Below are positions 1-9,371 of a stretch of DNA of 24,217 nucleotides, piece by piece. The notes beneath the pieces are model-generated. The model was not told the origin of the DNA. It made no database searches and saw nothing but the letters and a program-made list of their open reading frames with translations. The translations under genes were made by a program, and so were the position numbers. Each line of letters opens with the position of its first letter. The first letter of the stretch is position 1. Location of the stretch: the NCBI GenBank assembly GCA_900769785.1, contig CAAGHV010000054.1:1-24217 (forward strand), in the 5' to 3' direction. Source of the DNA: Bacteroidales bacterium (lineage in GTDB: Bacteria; Bacteroidota; Bacteroidia; Bacteroidales; P3).

Positions 1-2972
1 ACCGTTATGGTAAATAGTTCTACCTCAAAATTTGCAACATATGTTGCATTGCCGGTTACTGTTATTGTGCGCGGATTGTCGGTATTGCCATCTAACCATG
101 AATCAAAATTGTGATGTTCATTTGGATTTGCAGTAAGTATCACCGTGCTATTATAAACATAACGTCCACTACCATCTACCGTACCCATGGCATCATCATT
201 CACTATTGCGTTTATCATAAATGTATCGGGTGCAAATATTGCCATTATCAACGAGTCCGATACAATTTGCAGAGTTCTAGGATTGTCTGTAGCGCCATCA
301 CTCCATTGCATGAAGTGATAGTTTTCATTAGCTGTAGCCGATATTGTAATGTCGGTATTTTCCGAATATATTCCACTACCACTCACAGTACCCATTGTCT
401 CATCTTGTGCCTGTACTGTAAGCCTGTGCATTGCCTGACCTATTGGTGTAAATGTAGCAGAAACTGTGGTATCGGCAAATACTGTAAACGATACAGTTAG
501 CGACGGATCGTAGTTGTTCCAACATACAAATTCACAACCTTCGGCAGGCACAGCTGTAAGTGTAACCTCAGTTCCCATAGCGTGGGCACCACCACCGGTA
601 ACACTTCCCCACTGAGCATTGTTTACATTGGTAGTAACAGTGCGCATTATGGGTGTGCCTTTCACTGTTACATCGTCGAGCAACACTCCATATCCGTAAC
701 CATCAGTAGCTTCAAATGCAATCTGATAGTTTGCCGATGGACTTGGCAATGCTATACTATCCTTTGTCCATGCAGAAATACCGTTGGTATATTCAGCCAA
801 AAGCGTCCATGTATCGGAAGGAGTAGATTTGTAATATACTCTCAACTCGTCTTGGTCGCCACTCCAATTCTTCTGCATATGCCAAAAAGTTACATGTGGA
901 TTGGTAACTGTAGTAAGGTTTAGCAATGGTGTAATCAACTTAGTAGCAGTACCATTACCATTAGATTGATGTATGAATGCTGCAGTATGATTTCCCGAAT
1001 GCGGTGTTTGACTACCACTCAAAGAACTTGATGTTGCAACTTGCCAATCATGTTCACCATTAACATAGTCTTGCATCCAACACGACGGCATATCAGTATC
1101 CTCAAACCCTTCGGTAAATGGCAACAATTGTGCTTCGCAACGAGTAGTAAAAGTATTACAATCCGACCAAAATCCTGTATCGGTAGCACTGCATATCGGC
1201 CTTACATAAAAATCGTATGCAGTAGCCGGTAGCAATCCCGATAATTGATAATAATTAGAATTTACAAATACTCTTGTTCCTGTTCCCAATGCAAAACCTT
1301 CCAATCCATATTCCACCTCGTATCCTTGCGATGCCACCAAGCCCGTCCATGTAAGCAATGCTGAATTGGTCAAAATATTAAAGGTATTGATATTGGCCGG
1401 TGTAGGACAAGTAATCATTGTGTATGTAAACGTTATGGAATCGCCATTGTTGTCGGATATATTCGATATATCTAAATGAGCTACAGTACCGTTAGATAAA
1501 AATGGATACGGATTGCTTTGCGAATTGAATTCGCTACGACCTACCGACGAACTGAAGTGGGCTGTATATATATTTCCATTATAACTGCTTGGAGTGCCAC
1601 CCGGGCGGAATAGGTAAACTTCGTCCAATTCGGTAGTACCGTTGTAACTTGCATTTCCTTCAAATCTAGTATCTATACGATATATAAGCAATCCCGAACC
1701 CGGAATAGTGGTTTCAAACAAATTGGTTTTCTTACGATATTCCAATACAAAGTATTGGTAAGAAATATTGGAGGGTATTTTGTAACATACATTACCATTG
1801 GTAGCCGAACCTAAAGCGTGCAGGGTGTATGTACCCGACTGTGTAAGGGTTGGAATACTATCTATCCAGTTTCCATACTTATATTTCATATACGCACCTT
1901 GGTGTTGTGGAGGGTTTGATGTATTTTCCATCAAATCCCATGGTCCTGTTGCCGATAATCCATCACCTGCAGGCTGGTAATGATAAAGATCCGGTGCTCC
2001 CAATGTATGAAACATTTCATGAGATAATGTTCCATTGGTAAAATATGTAGGTGCTGTTTCCAATTGGAAATTATATACATTCACTTGCTTATTATTGATA
2101 TAAGCTGTTTGCAGATACAAATTCCACTTGTGAGGCCACAACAAATCACTCCAATTACCTACATTACCTTTTACCACGAAACATACGTTGTCAACATATC
2201 CATCATTATCCTTATCCACATTTAACGATGAAGGAATACTCGGAGCTACTTCATCCACTGCATTTTTCAACAATGTATGCTCACGTAAAGCACTCTCGTA
2301 GTCATCTTGATATCCATTAGGATTAGATGCAGAGTATGGCTCGTAATAACTGCGTGGATGGGTATCTTGATATGAGACAATAGCTGTTCCGTTTGGAGCA
2401 GGATATAGATATGTTTTCACCTCAAGCTGATTGTATGATGCTGCTCTAAAGTAGTTCACCATCGAATTAGCGCCCGGTGTTGTATCGTTAAACATAGCAT
2501 CTACAGTTGGATAAGGTGTTGCCAACTCCGAATCGCCCGCAAAACGAATAAAGATAACAATATTATTGAGTAGTCCTCTATTGGTAATCGTATCTATCGT
2601 AGTCTTTCGCATATTTTTAGGTACCATATCGTGGTATGCTTTCCTTTTGGCCATCCATTGTTCTGCCGAGATATTTGTGTAGGGCTTAAGTCCAACTTTT
2701 TCGGGATTATGCACATTAGGTATAAATTGTGTAGGTACAAGTTGATCACCATCTTTTGTTGCATATACATAATATCCGGTTTCTCTATCCAACACTATGG
2801 TATAACCTTTTTCGTCGTGCAAATAATTATAATATTCATCACCGGTGGCAAAACAACGCAATTCCGTTCCATCCGGCTGTGTAAGTACACGTGGTACATT
2901 TCTCAAAAAAGCTGCATACATTACAGTTGTTGTCATCAGCAGCATTACAAATAATGATAAAGTTTTTTTCAT
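1..2972 (-). CDS. Secreted M6-family metalloprotease with FN3, adhesin-like and InlB-type repeats (C-terminus beyond window)
   Basis: Reading from ATG at 2972, 990 codons are visible and the frame is still open at base 1, so the gene is cut by the left edge. A signal peptide (MKKTLSLFVMLLMTTTVMYA) precedes the peptidase part. The zinc motif HEMFHTLGAPD (His318, Glu319, His322, Asp328) fits the HExxHxxGxxD pattern of M6 (immune-inhibitor-A-like) proteases. A fibronectin-III-like segment starting CPTPANIN follows near residue 520, then a jelly-roll/cleaved-adhesin-type domain at about 610-770. At least three tandem repeats of about 68 residues with GTVSGSG...Y and W.DG.TDNPRT signatures follow at about 775-980, resembling InlB B-repeats. 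Known M6 enzymes degrade extracellular protein. A T9SS sorting domain may lie past the edge, but that is inference. Protease assignment is firm; substrate is unknown. Confidence 0.88.
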   Translation of the reverse strand, partial: MKKTLSLFVMLLMTTTVMYAAFLRNVPRVLTQPDGTELRCFATGDEYYNYLHDEKGYTIVLDRETGYYVYATKDGDQLVPTQFIPNVHNPEKVGLKPYTNISAEQWMAKRKAYHDMVPKNMRKTTIDTITNRGLLNNIVIFIRFAGDSELATPYPTVDAMFNDTTPGANSMVNYFRAASYNQLEVKTYLYPAPNGTAIVSYQDTHPRSYYEPYSASNPNGYQDDYESALREHTLLKNAVDEVAPSIPSSLNVDKDNDGYVDNVCFVVKGNVGNWSDLLWPHKWNLYLQTAYINNKQVNVYNFQLETAPTYFTNGTLSHEMFHTLGAPDLYHYQPAGDGLSATGPWDLMENTSNPPQHQGAYMKYKYGNWIDSIPTLTQSGTYTLHALGSATNGNVCYKIPSNISYQYFVLEYRKKTNLFETTIPGSGLLIYRIDTRFEGNASYNGTTELDEVYLFRPGGTPSSYNGNIYTAHFSSSVGRSEFNSQSNPYPFLSNGTVAHLDISNISDNNGDSITFTYTMITCPTPANINTFNILTNSALLTWTGLVASQGYEVEYGLEGFALGTGTRVFVNSNYYQLSGLLPATAYDFYVRPICSATDTGFWSDCNTFTTRCEAQLLPFTEGFEDTDMPSCWMQDYVNGEHDWQVATSSSLSGSQTPHSGNHTAAFIHQSNGNGTATKLITPLLNLTTVTNPHVTFWHMQKNWSGDQDELRVYYKSTPSDTWTLLAEYTNGISAWTKDSIALPSPSANYQIAFEATDGYGYGVLLDDVTVKGTPIMRTVTTNVNNAQWGSVTGGGAHAMGTEVTLTAVPAEGCEFVCWNNYDPSLTVSFTVFADTTVSATFTPIGQAMHRLTVQAQDETMGTVSGSGIYSENTDITISATANENYHFMQWSDGATDNPRTLQIVSDSLIMAIFAPDTFMINAIVNDDAMGTVDGSGRYVYNSTVILTANPNEHHNFDSWLDGNTDNPRTITVTGNATYVANFEVELFTIT

Positions 2973-3019
2973 TGTATGTTTTGTTATATTATTAATATAC
3001 TTGTTTTACTTTTAGGGTG

Positions 3020-3027
3020 CAAAGATA
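3020..3027 (-). promoter_or_regulatory. Bacteroidota -7 box for the M6 protease gene
   Basis: On the minus strand the sequence reads TATCTTTGCA, matching the TAnnTTTG -7 consensus of Bacteroidota sigma factor, about 48 bases before the ATG at 2972. No clear -33 TTTG box is seen. Confidence 0.5.
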
Positions 3028-3058
3028 ATAATTTTTTCCATACTATCTGCCATTTTGG

Positions 3059-3796
3059 CTAATGAATAAATCTTAATTCTTTCAAATTACATACAATAGT
3101 TTTATTATCAGAAGTTTCAAGATACAGAAATCCCTCCTTACCTACTCCTATAATAGTACCTATAACGAGTGTATTTTTGTAAAAATACTGCCTTTTCTTA
3201 TTCAAATAAAGCAAATTTTTGAGATATTCTTCATCTAGAATCTCCGTTTCCCCACTTTGTAGTTCCTCGTATCGAACGGCTATAGACGATAATATTTCAC
3301 TTAGCATCACACTTGGGTCATATTCCTTGCCTGTAATCATTTTTAGGGAGATTGGGTTGGGAATATCTTTGCCAAATACTGTTTGATTCAAATTAAAACC
3401 GATACCTACAATAGCGGCATTAAAGCAATTAGCCCGAAATTTATTAGATATCAATATACCACATATTTTCTTTTTGCCTACATATATATCGTTTGGCCAC
3501 TTTATTGATATTGGTTCACCCGGTATTTCTTTATTCAAAAAATCTATCATAGCTAGCGATACTACCTTAGTAAGCATATACCTATCCGATATAGGTAGAA
3601 ATGTAGGTTTAAGAAGAATACTAAAAGTAAGATTTTTCCCTTCCTCACTCTCCCACACATTGCCTTGTTGTCCTACTCCACAGCGCTGACTTTTGGCACA
3701 TACTACACTTCCCTCAGCAACTGACGAAGTATCCATCTCTTCAAAATACTTATTGGTGGAATCTAAAACATCAAATATCTCAACATCGTATTTCAT
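3059..3796 (-). CDS. birA: Biotin--[acetyl-CoA-carboxylase] ligase, monofunctional
   Basis: The 245-residue product activates biotin as biotinyl-AMP and transfers it to the biotin-carrier domain of carboxylases in the cytoplasm. Family signatures are STN (13-15), a glycine-rich nucleotide loop QRCGVGQQGNVW (37-48), KWPNDI (99-104), the GKKKICGILI segment (107-116) and GIGFNLN (131-137). The length and the start directly at the catalytic domain show that it lacks the N-terminal winged-helix repressor domain of E. coli BirA, so it should be a plain ligase. One oddity is that the usual GRG arginine of the nucleotide loop reads valine (Gly40-Val41-Gly42). The gene lies downstream of ackA in the same direction, but a strong terminator separates them. 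Confidence 0.9.
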   Translation of the reverse strand: MKYDVEIFDVLDSTNKYFEEMDTSSVAEGSVVCAKSQRCGVGQQGNVWESEEGKNLTFSILLKPTFLPISDRYMLTKVVSLAMIDFLNKEIPGEPISIKWPNDIYVGKKKICGILISNKFRANCFNAAIVGIGFNLNQTVFGKDIPNPISLKMITGKEYDPSVMLSEILSSIAVRYEELQSGETEILDEEYLKNLLYLNKKRQYFYKNTLVIGTIIGVGKEGFLYLETSDNKTIVCNLKELRFIH

Positions 3797-3875
3797 TGCA
3801 ATATATTATTTATATTACGTTCAGGTCTTCAAACACTACTTTCTATTCATATATCCATTAAACAATACACATTAG

Positions 3876-3911
3876 AAAAATGAGGGAATATTGCCTGGGC
3901 AATATTCCCTC
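3876..3911 (-). terminator. Intrinsic terminator of ackA
   Basis: 3882-3895 and 3898-3911 form a perfect 14-bp stem (GAGGGAATATTGCC and its complement) around a two-base loop. On the minus strand it is followed by ATTTTTC (3876-3880). It begins 27 bases past the ackA stop, so it should end the ackA transcript before birA. Confidence 0.88.
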
Positions 3912-3937
3912 TATGTAAAATATAATAAACAAAAGTA

Positions 3938-5143
3938 TTATCTTCCTCCGTTTACCAATCTATCGGTATCGCTTGCTATTACAAATTCTTCATCGGTAGT
4001 AACTACCATTGTGGTAACTCTCGAATTTGGAGTAGAAATAATCTTATCTTCACCCATTATGGTAGCATTCAATGCTGTATCTATTTCTATACCTAAATAC
4101 TCCATATTTGTAAGTATCGGCTCACGCATAAACCATGCATTTTCACCTATACCACCTGTCATTACCAATATATCACAGCCATTCATTACAGCAGTATATG
4201 CTCCTATGTATTTTCTTACATGGTGAGCAAATACATTGAATGCATTTGTACAACGTTCATCACCTTCATCACGACCTGCACGTACATCACGCATATCCGA
4301 TTTACCACAAAGACCTACAAGACCACTTCTCTTGTTAAGCATTGTATTCATATCAGCATAACTCATATTTTCTTTTTCAGCTATGTACAACAATACACCC
4401 GGATCAACATCACCACAACGTGTTCCCATTACCAATCCTTCCAATGGAGTAAATCCCATTGTTGTATCTACTGATTTACCATTTTTGATAGCTGCAATAG
4501 ATGCACCACTACCCAAATGACAGGTAATTATCTTCAAATCGTGCCAATCTTTACCAATCATTTTAGCAGCCTTTTCAGCTACATATTTATGACTTGTACC
4601 ATGGAAACCATAACGACGGATTTTGTATTTTGTATAAAGTTCATATGGCAAACCGTATAGGTATGCTTCAGCAGGCATAGTTTGATGAAATGAAGTATCA
4701 AATACTGCTACTTTCTTTATATTAGGAAGTAACTCTTCGGTCGCATAGATACCCTTCAAAATAGATGGAGTGTGTAATGGTGCTAATTCAGAAAGATTTT
4801 GGATATGCTTTATTACCTCATCATCAATTATAACACTATCCTTAAACACTTCACCACCATGAGCTACTCGGTGACCACATGCACCTATTTCGTTCAAATC
4901 TTTTATAACTCCTAATTTAGAGTCAGTAAGAGTATGTAATACAAGATTAATTCCATCTGTATGATTTGCTATAGGCAATTGTTCATAATGTTTATCTCTT
5001 CCTGCAGGGCGGTGTGTAAATTCTCCCATATCGGAGCCTATACGTTCCAACAATCCCTTTGCCATTACTTCTGCGTTATTCGACATATCAATCAATTGAT
5101 ACTTGATAGACGAACTTCCACAGTTTAAAACTAGAATTTTCAT
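3938..5143 (-). CDS. ackA: Acetate kinase
   Basis: The 401-residue enzyme interconverts acetyl phosphate plus ADP with acetate plus ATP, the substrate-level ATP step of acetate fermentation. The N-terminus MKILVLNCGSSSIKY is the family signature. By alignment with the archaeal enzyme the catalytic residues are Arg92 (GHRVAHGG), Asp149 (FDTSFHQTMP), Arg242 (MGTRCGDVDPG) and Glu385 (TTDEEF). The ATP-site GGIGENA is also present. Length is normal. Its usual partner pta (phosphotransacetylase) is not next to it: lptC lies upstream and birA downstream. It has its own promoter candidate and a strong terminator, so it is probably a single-gene transcript. Confidence 0.98.
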   Translation of the reverse strand: MKILVLNCGSSSIKYQLIDMSNNAEVMAKGLLERIGSDMGEFTHRPAGRDKHYEQLPIANHTDGINLVLHTLTDSKLGVIKDLNEIGACGHRVAHGGEVFKDSVIIDDEVIKHIQNLSELAPLHTPSILKGIYATEELLPNIKKVAVFDTSFHQTMPAEAYLYGLPYELYTKYKIRRYGFHGTSHKYVAEKAAKMIGKDWHDLKIITCHLGSGASIAAIKNGKSVDTTMGFTPLEGLVMGTRCGDVDPGVLLYIAEKENMSYADMNTMLNKRSGLVGLCGKSDMRDVRAGRDEGDERCTNAFNVFAHHVRKYIGAYTAVMNGCDILVMTGGIGENAWFMREPILTNMEYLGIEIDTALNATIMGEDKIISTPNSRVTTMVVTTDEEFVIASDTDRLVNGGR

Positions 5144-5201
5144 CGTATAACTTATTTATTTATTGTACTTTATTTATATTCTTACTATTATTTTATATCG
5201 C

Positions 5202-5209
5202 CAAATTTA
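5202..5209 (-). promoter_or_regulatory. Candidate -7 box for ackA
   Basis: The minus strand reads TAAATTTG, a match to TAnnTTTG, 58 bases before the ackA start, in an otherwise very AT-rich 219-base gap after lptC. The match could arise by chance in such AT-rich sequence. Confidence 0.4.
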
Positions 5210-5362
5210 CAAATAATTTCCCAATAATATACATACATCTCAATATTTTAATAAATATTACGAATATAAAACAATCTACTTACTACTAGACATATATCTA
5301 GCGATAATAAAAGACAAACAACATTACCCTCTATTTAAAGGACAATAAATCAAAGGAATTAT

Positions 5363-5926
5363 CTATTCATCCTTAAATTCGAGAGTTCCTCTTTGTCGGA
5401 AAATTTGAGGATTTTTAAAACTTTCATCCGATTCAAATCCATCACCATAAGTAACTCTTGAACCATTTACCGACTTAAGCGGTTTATCTGAATATATTTT
5501 CTTCTCCTTCTTATCCCAAATCAAAGATTCCATATATGTAGTGTCACCCGAATCATAATCTATTATAACCACATTATTTCTGGCTTCCATTATGTTCTTT
5601 GAATCGTATGACACAGCATATTTTGCTGATAACGTTATCGATACCTTTTTATCTGCATTGAAAAATTCGATAAATACACCATCAGGGTATTCTGTTTTCG
5701 GTTCCTCTCCGTCATATACATTAATAGTAGATGTCGTCAATTTCAACTGAACCTCACCCTTCTTACTTTGTATTATTTTCGAATCTTTTACCATTTGCAC
5801 AGGCATATTGGATTGATCGAAAAACTGAATCTCTTTCATATCATTCGAACAACCAAATAAAACAAACACACCTACTACTAATAGTGGAAGGCGTGTTTGT
5901 GTCTTTATGTGATTAATGTATCTCAC
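5363..5926 (-). CDS. lptC: LPS-export lipoprotein LptC
   Basis: The 187-residue product is an LptC-family lipoprotein. It would sit at the inner membrane and hand lipopolysaccharide from the LptBFG transporter to the periplasmic LptA bridge. A hydrophobic N-terminus ends in the lipobox LFGC (Cys26), giving an exported lipoprotein. The beta-rich core contains the typical run from EVQLKLTTSTINVYDG through the NAD KKVSITLSAKYAVSYDSKNIMEARNNVVI region to the TYGDGFESDESF segment. The start is GTG: an in-frame TAA lies four codons upstream and no ATG occurs before the mature protein. Only four bases separate it from the TPR gene stop, so it is translated from the same mRNA. Confidence 0.87.
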   Translation of the reverse strand: MRYINHIKTQTRLPLLVVGVFVLFGCSNDMKEIQFFDQSNMPVQMVKDSKIIQSKKGEVQLKLTTSTINVYDGEEPKTEYPDGVFIEFFNADKKVSITLSAKYAVSYDSKNIMEARNNVVIIDYDSGDTTYMESLIWDKKEKKIYSDKPLKSVNGSRVTYGDGFESDESFKNPQIFRQRGTLEFKDE

Positions 5927-5930
5927 TATA

Positions 5931-7250
5931 TTATTTTATGGTTCTAACAGTTGTAGTTTCTCCAATCCAACCACCTACCGTAAATGAAGTACCATCCATT
6001 ATATTTTCCATAAAAGCATCTGTTTGACTTGGAAAATGTCTTGAGTATGTGTTTATAAACTTATTTGCACGCTCTACCATTTCAGGAGTATCTTCTACAT
6101 TCTTAGCTTTTATGGCTTTATCTACTGCTGCCCAATAAGCCACACGGCTCATAACAGGACCGCTACCACAGCAACTACCTGCCGATTCAGCATACAATGC
6201 TGCTATAATCATATATGGTTCACCTTTGGTGGGGTCTAATTTTGCAGCTTCATATGCAGCGTTTCTCGATGCTGAATATGCTTTAGAACCTTGGTATGCG
6301 TAGGCCAAGCGTATGTAGGCTTGATATTTTTTATCTTCGCCTATACCTTCTACTGCTTCTTTTAAGTATTCAGCAGCTTTTCCATATTGTTGCTTAGTTA
6401 AACACAAGTTACCCATCATGTAAGCTGATTCAGGACTTGGTTCCATTGCATGAAGTTTTTCGGTAGTATTGAAGAACAAATCTGTCTTAGTACAACCCTT
6501 ACTTTCCAATAAATTAGATATTTTCTTTATAAGTTCCAAATCATCAGGTGATGCTTCGTATTTCTTGCCAAATATTTCTACCAATTGTTCACAAGAAGCG
6601 TATGGCGAAAAAGCAGCTTCTACATTTGCTATAGCTGTTTGTATTTCATCTTTCTTAGCAGGTTCTGCTTTCAATGCTTTCTCCAACAATGTTGAAGCCA
6701 AATCATAATTATCTATTATCAATGTAGCTTCAGCCTTCTTTTCGTGCACATAGAATATTGTAGCTTCAAAGAATTTATATATGTACGATGCCTCCAAACT
6801 TTCTCCACCTACCTTTACAGCATCTTCATAAAGTTTGTAATATTCTTCAACAGCTGCAGCGCCTCTCAACTGTTCAAGATCCATAGCCTTACGAGCTTTA
6901 TTTAACGCCTCTTCACCAAAATATTGGATTCTTAAGTCATACATATTCATAAGTTCATCTATGTACTTTTGCTGTTCCTCACCTGTTTTGGCATTAGCTA
7001 TCATATTTTTCAAAATATTACCGCCACGAATATATATGTTTTTGCTATATCCAGGACAATATGTCAATAATTCTTTCCATGGACCGTATGCATCAGCATA
7101 ATTCTTCATTTTGTACGACTCTTGGTACAACGATAAATTTTCAATGCATTTCACACTATCTTCGGGTGTTTTTCCCATTTTCTGAGCATTAGCAGAAACG
7201 GCCAAAGCTGTTACCATTATAGCCATTCCTATTCTCTTGATTTTTTTCAT
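5931..7250 (-). CDS. Periplasmic tetratricopeptide-repeat protein
   Basis: The 439-residue product starts at ATG 7250 (MKKIKRIGMAIMVTALAVSANAQ), a clear signal peptide. A longer frame to 7283 would put ten polar residues before it, so the internal ATG is preferred. The mature protein is largely helical. TPR-like repeats include the PESAYMMGNLCLTKQQYGKAAEYLKEAVEGIGEDKKYQAYIRLAYAYQG stretch in short segments and a second set with AAKLDPTKGEPYMIIAALYAESAG. A Cys-Cys pair (SCCGSG) lies near the C-terminus. TPRs bind partner proteins, so it may be a periplasmic scaffold for the neighbouring barrel or for LPS transport. That role is inferred only from gene order: 61 bases after the barrel gene and four before lptC. 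Confidence 0.82.
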   Translation of the reverse strand: MKKIKRIGMAIMVTALAVSANAQKMGKTPEDSVKCIENLSLYQESYKMKNYADAYGPWKELLTYCPGYSKNIYIRGGNILKNMIANAKTGEEQQKYIDELMNMYDLRIQYFGEEALNKARKAMDLEQLRGAAAVEEYYKLYEDAVKVGGESLEASYIYKFFEATIFYVHEKKAEATLIIDNYDLASTLLEKALKAEPAKKDEIQTAIANVEAAFSPYASCEQLVEIFGKKYEASPDDLELIKKISNLLESKGCTKTDLFFNTTEKLHAMEPSPESAYMMGNLCLTKQQYGKAAEYLKEAVEGIGEDKKYQAYIRLAYAYQGSKAYSASRNAAYEAAKLDPTKGEPYMIIAALYAESAGSCCGSGPVMSRVAYWAAVDKAIKAKNVEDTPEMVERANKFINTYSRHFPSQTDAFMENIMDGTSFTVGGWIGETTTVRTIK

Positions 7251-7311
7251 CTCTGTATTTTCTATTTTATATTTGTTAATCAATTTATTTTTATATATCT
7301 ATTATATTTTA

Positions 7312-8643
7312 TTAATCATATTTACGTTTCTTGAACCATGTATCGCTTGTGGAAAGCGACAATCCTATTTGGAAATAGTTTTTACGTAATATTTCTTTCA
7401 CGCCATATGTTCCCCATTGGAAGTTCAAATTTATAATAGACTTCATTTTGCGTACCGGGAAAGTTATACCTGCATGTATTCCAAAATCATTTAATATCTC
7501 ATTATCACCTGTAGTTTGATTCAACACACATAATTTTCCAGATTCGAAATGCACACCTGCTCGAAATGACATTTTCTCGAAATACTTCGAGGCTAAATAA
7601 TCTCCCATCTTTTCGCCTCCAAATGCGAACCTATAACTTTCGGTATAGTCAAATGCTGTCCATCCTCCAAATATATCGTTTGTTGTATTTTCAGTATATT
7701 TAGGCATATTCCACGAGGAATATGTTGCATCTATCCCCAACATCCATTTTTCGTTACGAGTTACCGATACTCCCAAGCCTATAGTATGTGGCATTTCCAA
7801 AGTACTTTCATATTCTTCGGCTGGTAATATAGTATCACGAACATAGTCCAATAAACCTTGCGATACAAAAGTATATATCACCGATTTATCTTTTACCATT
7901 AGGTTTGCAGGTACCGACGAATAGGTCAATCCTACACCCAATGTATAATTTTCATTCAACTCATGAAAATATTGTAACCCAAAATCAAATGTAAAATTAC
8001 TGATATGTGTTTCTTTGAGCTTTCGAGAATTAACCATATATGCCGAATCAGGGAATTCAAATGTAATAGCTCTTGTCTCTTTCCCAAAAAGATAGTTTGC
8101 ATTAAAGCCTAGCGAAAGATTCTTTGTTATCTTAAAGGCATGTCCCCAATAAAACTTTGTTATACCACCTGTTCCGTCATAGACACTTTGCGAGAACAAC
8201 GAGTCGCCATTACTCATGGTGTACAAACTTTTTGTAGTAATATAACTCACTTCGCTAAAAGGCAATATACCAATACTTGTTCTCCACCATTTGGTTAAAG
8301 GCATCCCCAACAATATGTGGGTAAGAGCCGCATCAGCATCATAGAGCGATTGTTCATTGTTTTGCAACATAACAAAATCAGCTGCAAGACCCATATCAAA
8401 CACAAATGAATTGCTGTCTATAGCAGTATATGATGCAGGATTGTTGTTATTGATTATATTATTCTTTCGTATAGTATAAGACAAACCTCCCATCGAATTG
8501 GTGTATGGATGGAAATAAAATGTCTTTAATTCACCTACTCCGAACTGTGAATAAGGCGAATTTACTCCATTTTGAGCGAAAATCGGAAGTGTTATACTCA
8601 ATAATAGTATTAACAACAAACCTCTGTTTTTCTTATTATTCAT
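7312..8643 (-). CDS. Predicted outer-membrane beta-barrel protein of unknown function
   Basis: The 443-residue product has a signal peptide (MNNKKNRGLLLILLLSITLPIFA, cleavage near AQ-NG). It then has many amphipathic strands with alternating aromatic residues and turn-rich NG/DN segments, as in outer-membrane barrels. N-terminal features (SPYSQFGVGEL, MGGLSYTIRKNNIINNNNPASYTAID) resemble FadL/OMPP1-like Bacteroidota proteins, and the C-terminus ends NYFQIGLSLSTSDTWFKKRKYD. I cannot assign a substrate. It overlaps the end of coaX by eight bases (ATGAATAA carries both start and stop), so translation is coupled. Its linkage to a TPR protein and lptC favours an envelope-assembly role, as inference. 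Confidence 0.75.
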   Translation of the reverse strand: MNNKKNRGLLLILLLSITLPIFAQNGVNSPYSQFGVGELKTFYFHPYTNSMGGLSYTIRKNNIINNNNPASYTAIDSNSFVFDMGLAADFVMLQNNEQSLYDADAALTHILLGMPLTKWWRTSIGILPFSEVSYITTKSLYTMSNGDSLFSQSVYDGTGGITKFYWGHAFKITKNLSLGFNANYLFGKETRAITFEFPDSAYMVNSRKLKETHISNFTFDFGLQYFHELNENYTLGVGLTYSSVPANLMVKDKSVIYTFVSQGLLDYVRDTILPAEEYESTLEMPHTIGLGVSVTRNEKWMLGIDATYSSWNMPKYTENTTNDIFGGWTAFDYTESYRFAFGGEKMGDYLASKYFEKMSFRAGVHFESGKLCVLNQTTGDNEILNDFGIHAGITFPVRKMKSIINLNFQWGTYGVKEILRKNYFQIGLSLSTSDTWFKKRKYD

Positions 8644-9358
8644 TTGTATTCAATATTTTATTAAGTCCTACTAGTAATAGGTTTGAGTCTGCAAAGTTCG
8701 GAAATTTTACTCGTTTTTCAAAATAAATAGCGTCACCACCTGTAAATATTATATTCATTTTACCAAATTGTTCGACATACCTACTTACAAATCCTTCCAA
8801 TTCCAAGATTGTTCCATTAATAACCCCCGAACAAATTGACGACCAAGTGTCATCACCAACAATACCAACACTATCTACATTATCGATAGATAGTAACGGC
8901 AATTTATCGGTAAAAGTATGCAGAGCCTTAAATTTCATGGAAATTCCCGGCATAATCACACCACCTAAATATTCGTTATTACAGTTGATAAAATCTAGCG
9001 TAATGCATGTACCCATATCTATAACCAAATTGTTCTGATTGGGAAACAGTGCAGTTGCTCCCACAGACGCAGCCAATCTATCGGCACCCAATGTTGTGGG
9101 GGTTTTGTAGAGGTTTTGTATTGGCAACTTCAATTTCGACGACAACACCTTATATGGAATACAGCCAAATAACTTGTCGTAATCCAATGCTGCCCCTACT
9201 TGCGAAACAATTGCTCTACCAATCGGATAGTGATTAGCAATTTCTGCAATATCGTCGCTCTTCAATGTCAAATCATATACTTGATGATAAACGAGCGTTT
9301 CTTCATCGAACACTGCTACTTTTGTCCTCGTGTTTCCTATATCTACAACTAGATTCAT
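8636..9358 (-). CDS. coaX: Type III pantothenate kinase
   Basis: The 240-residue enzyme phosphorylates pantothenate, the first step of coenzyme A synthesis. CoaX motifs are DIGNTRTK (6-13, phosphate loop of the ASKHA fold), GADR (91-94, pantothenate site), LVIDMGTCITLDFI (111-124) and GGVIMPG. ATG 9358 is chosen over the in-frame TTG one codon upstream. It lies 13 bases after the pth stop and overlaps the barrel gene by eight bases. CoaX is insensitive to CoA feedback in characterised members of the family. Confidence 0.95.
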   Translation of the reverse strand: MNLVVDIGNTRTKVAVFDEETLVYHQVYDLTLKSDDIAEIANHYPIGRAIVSQVGAALDYDKLFGCIPYKVLSSKLKLPIQNLYKTPTTLGADRLAASVGATALFPNQNNLVIDMGTCITLDFINCNNEYLGGVIMPGISMKFKALHTFTDKLPLLSIDNVDSVGIVGDDTWSSICSGVINGTILELEGFVSRYVEQFGKMNIIFTGGDAIYFEKRVKFPNFADSNLLLVGLNKILNTNE

Positions 9359-9371
9359 CAACGGATATCGC

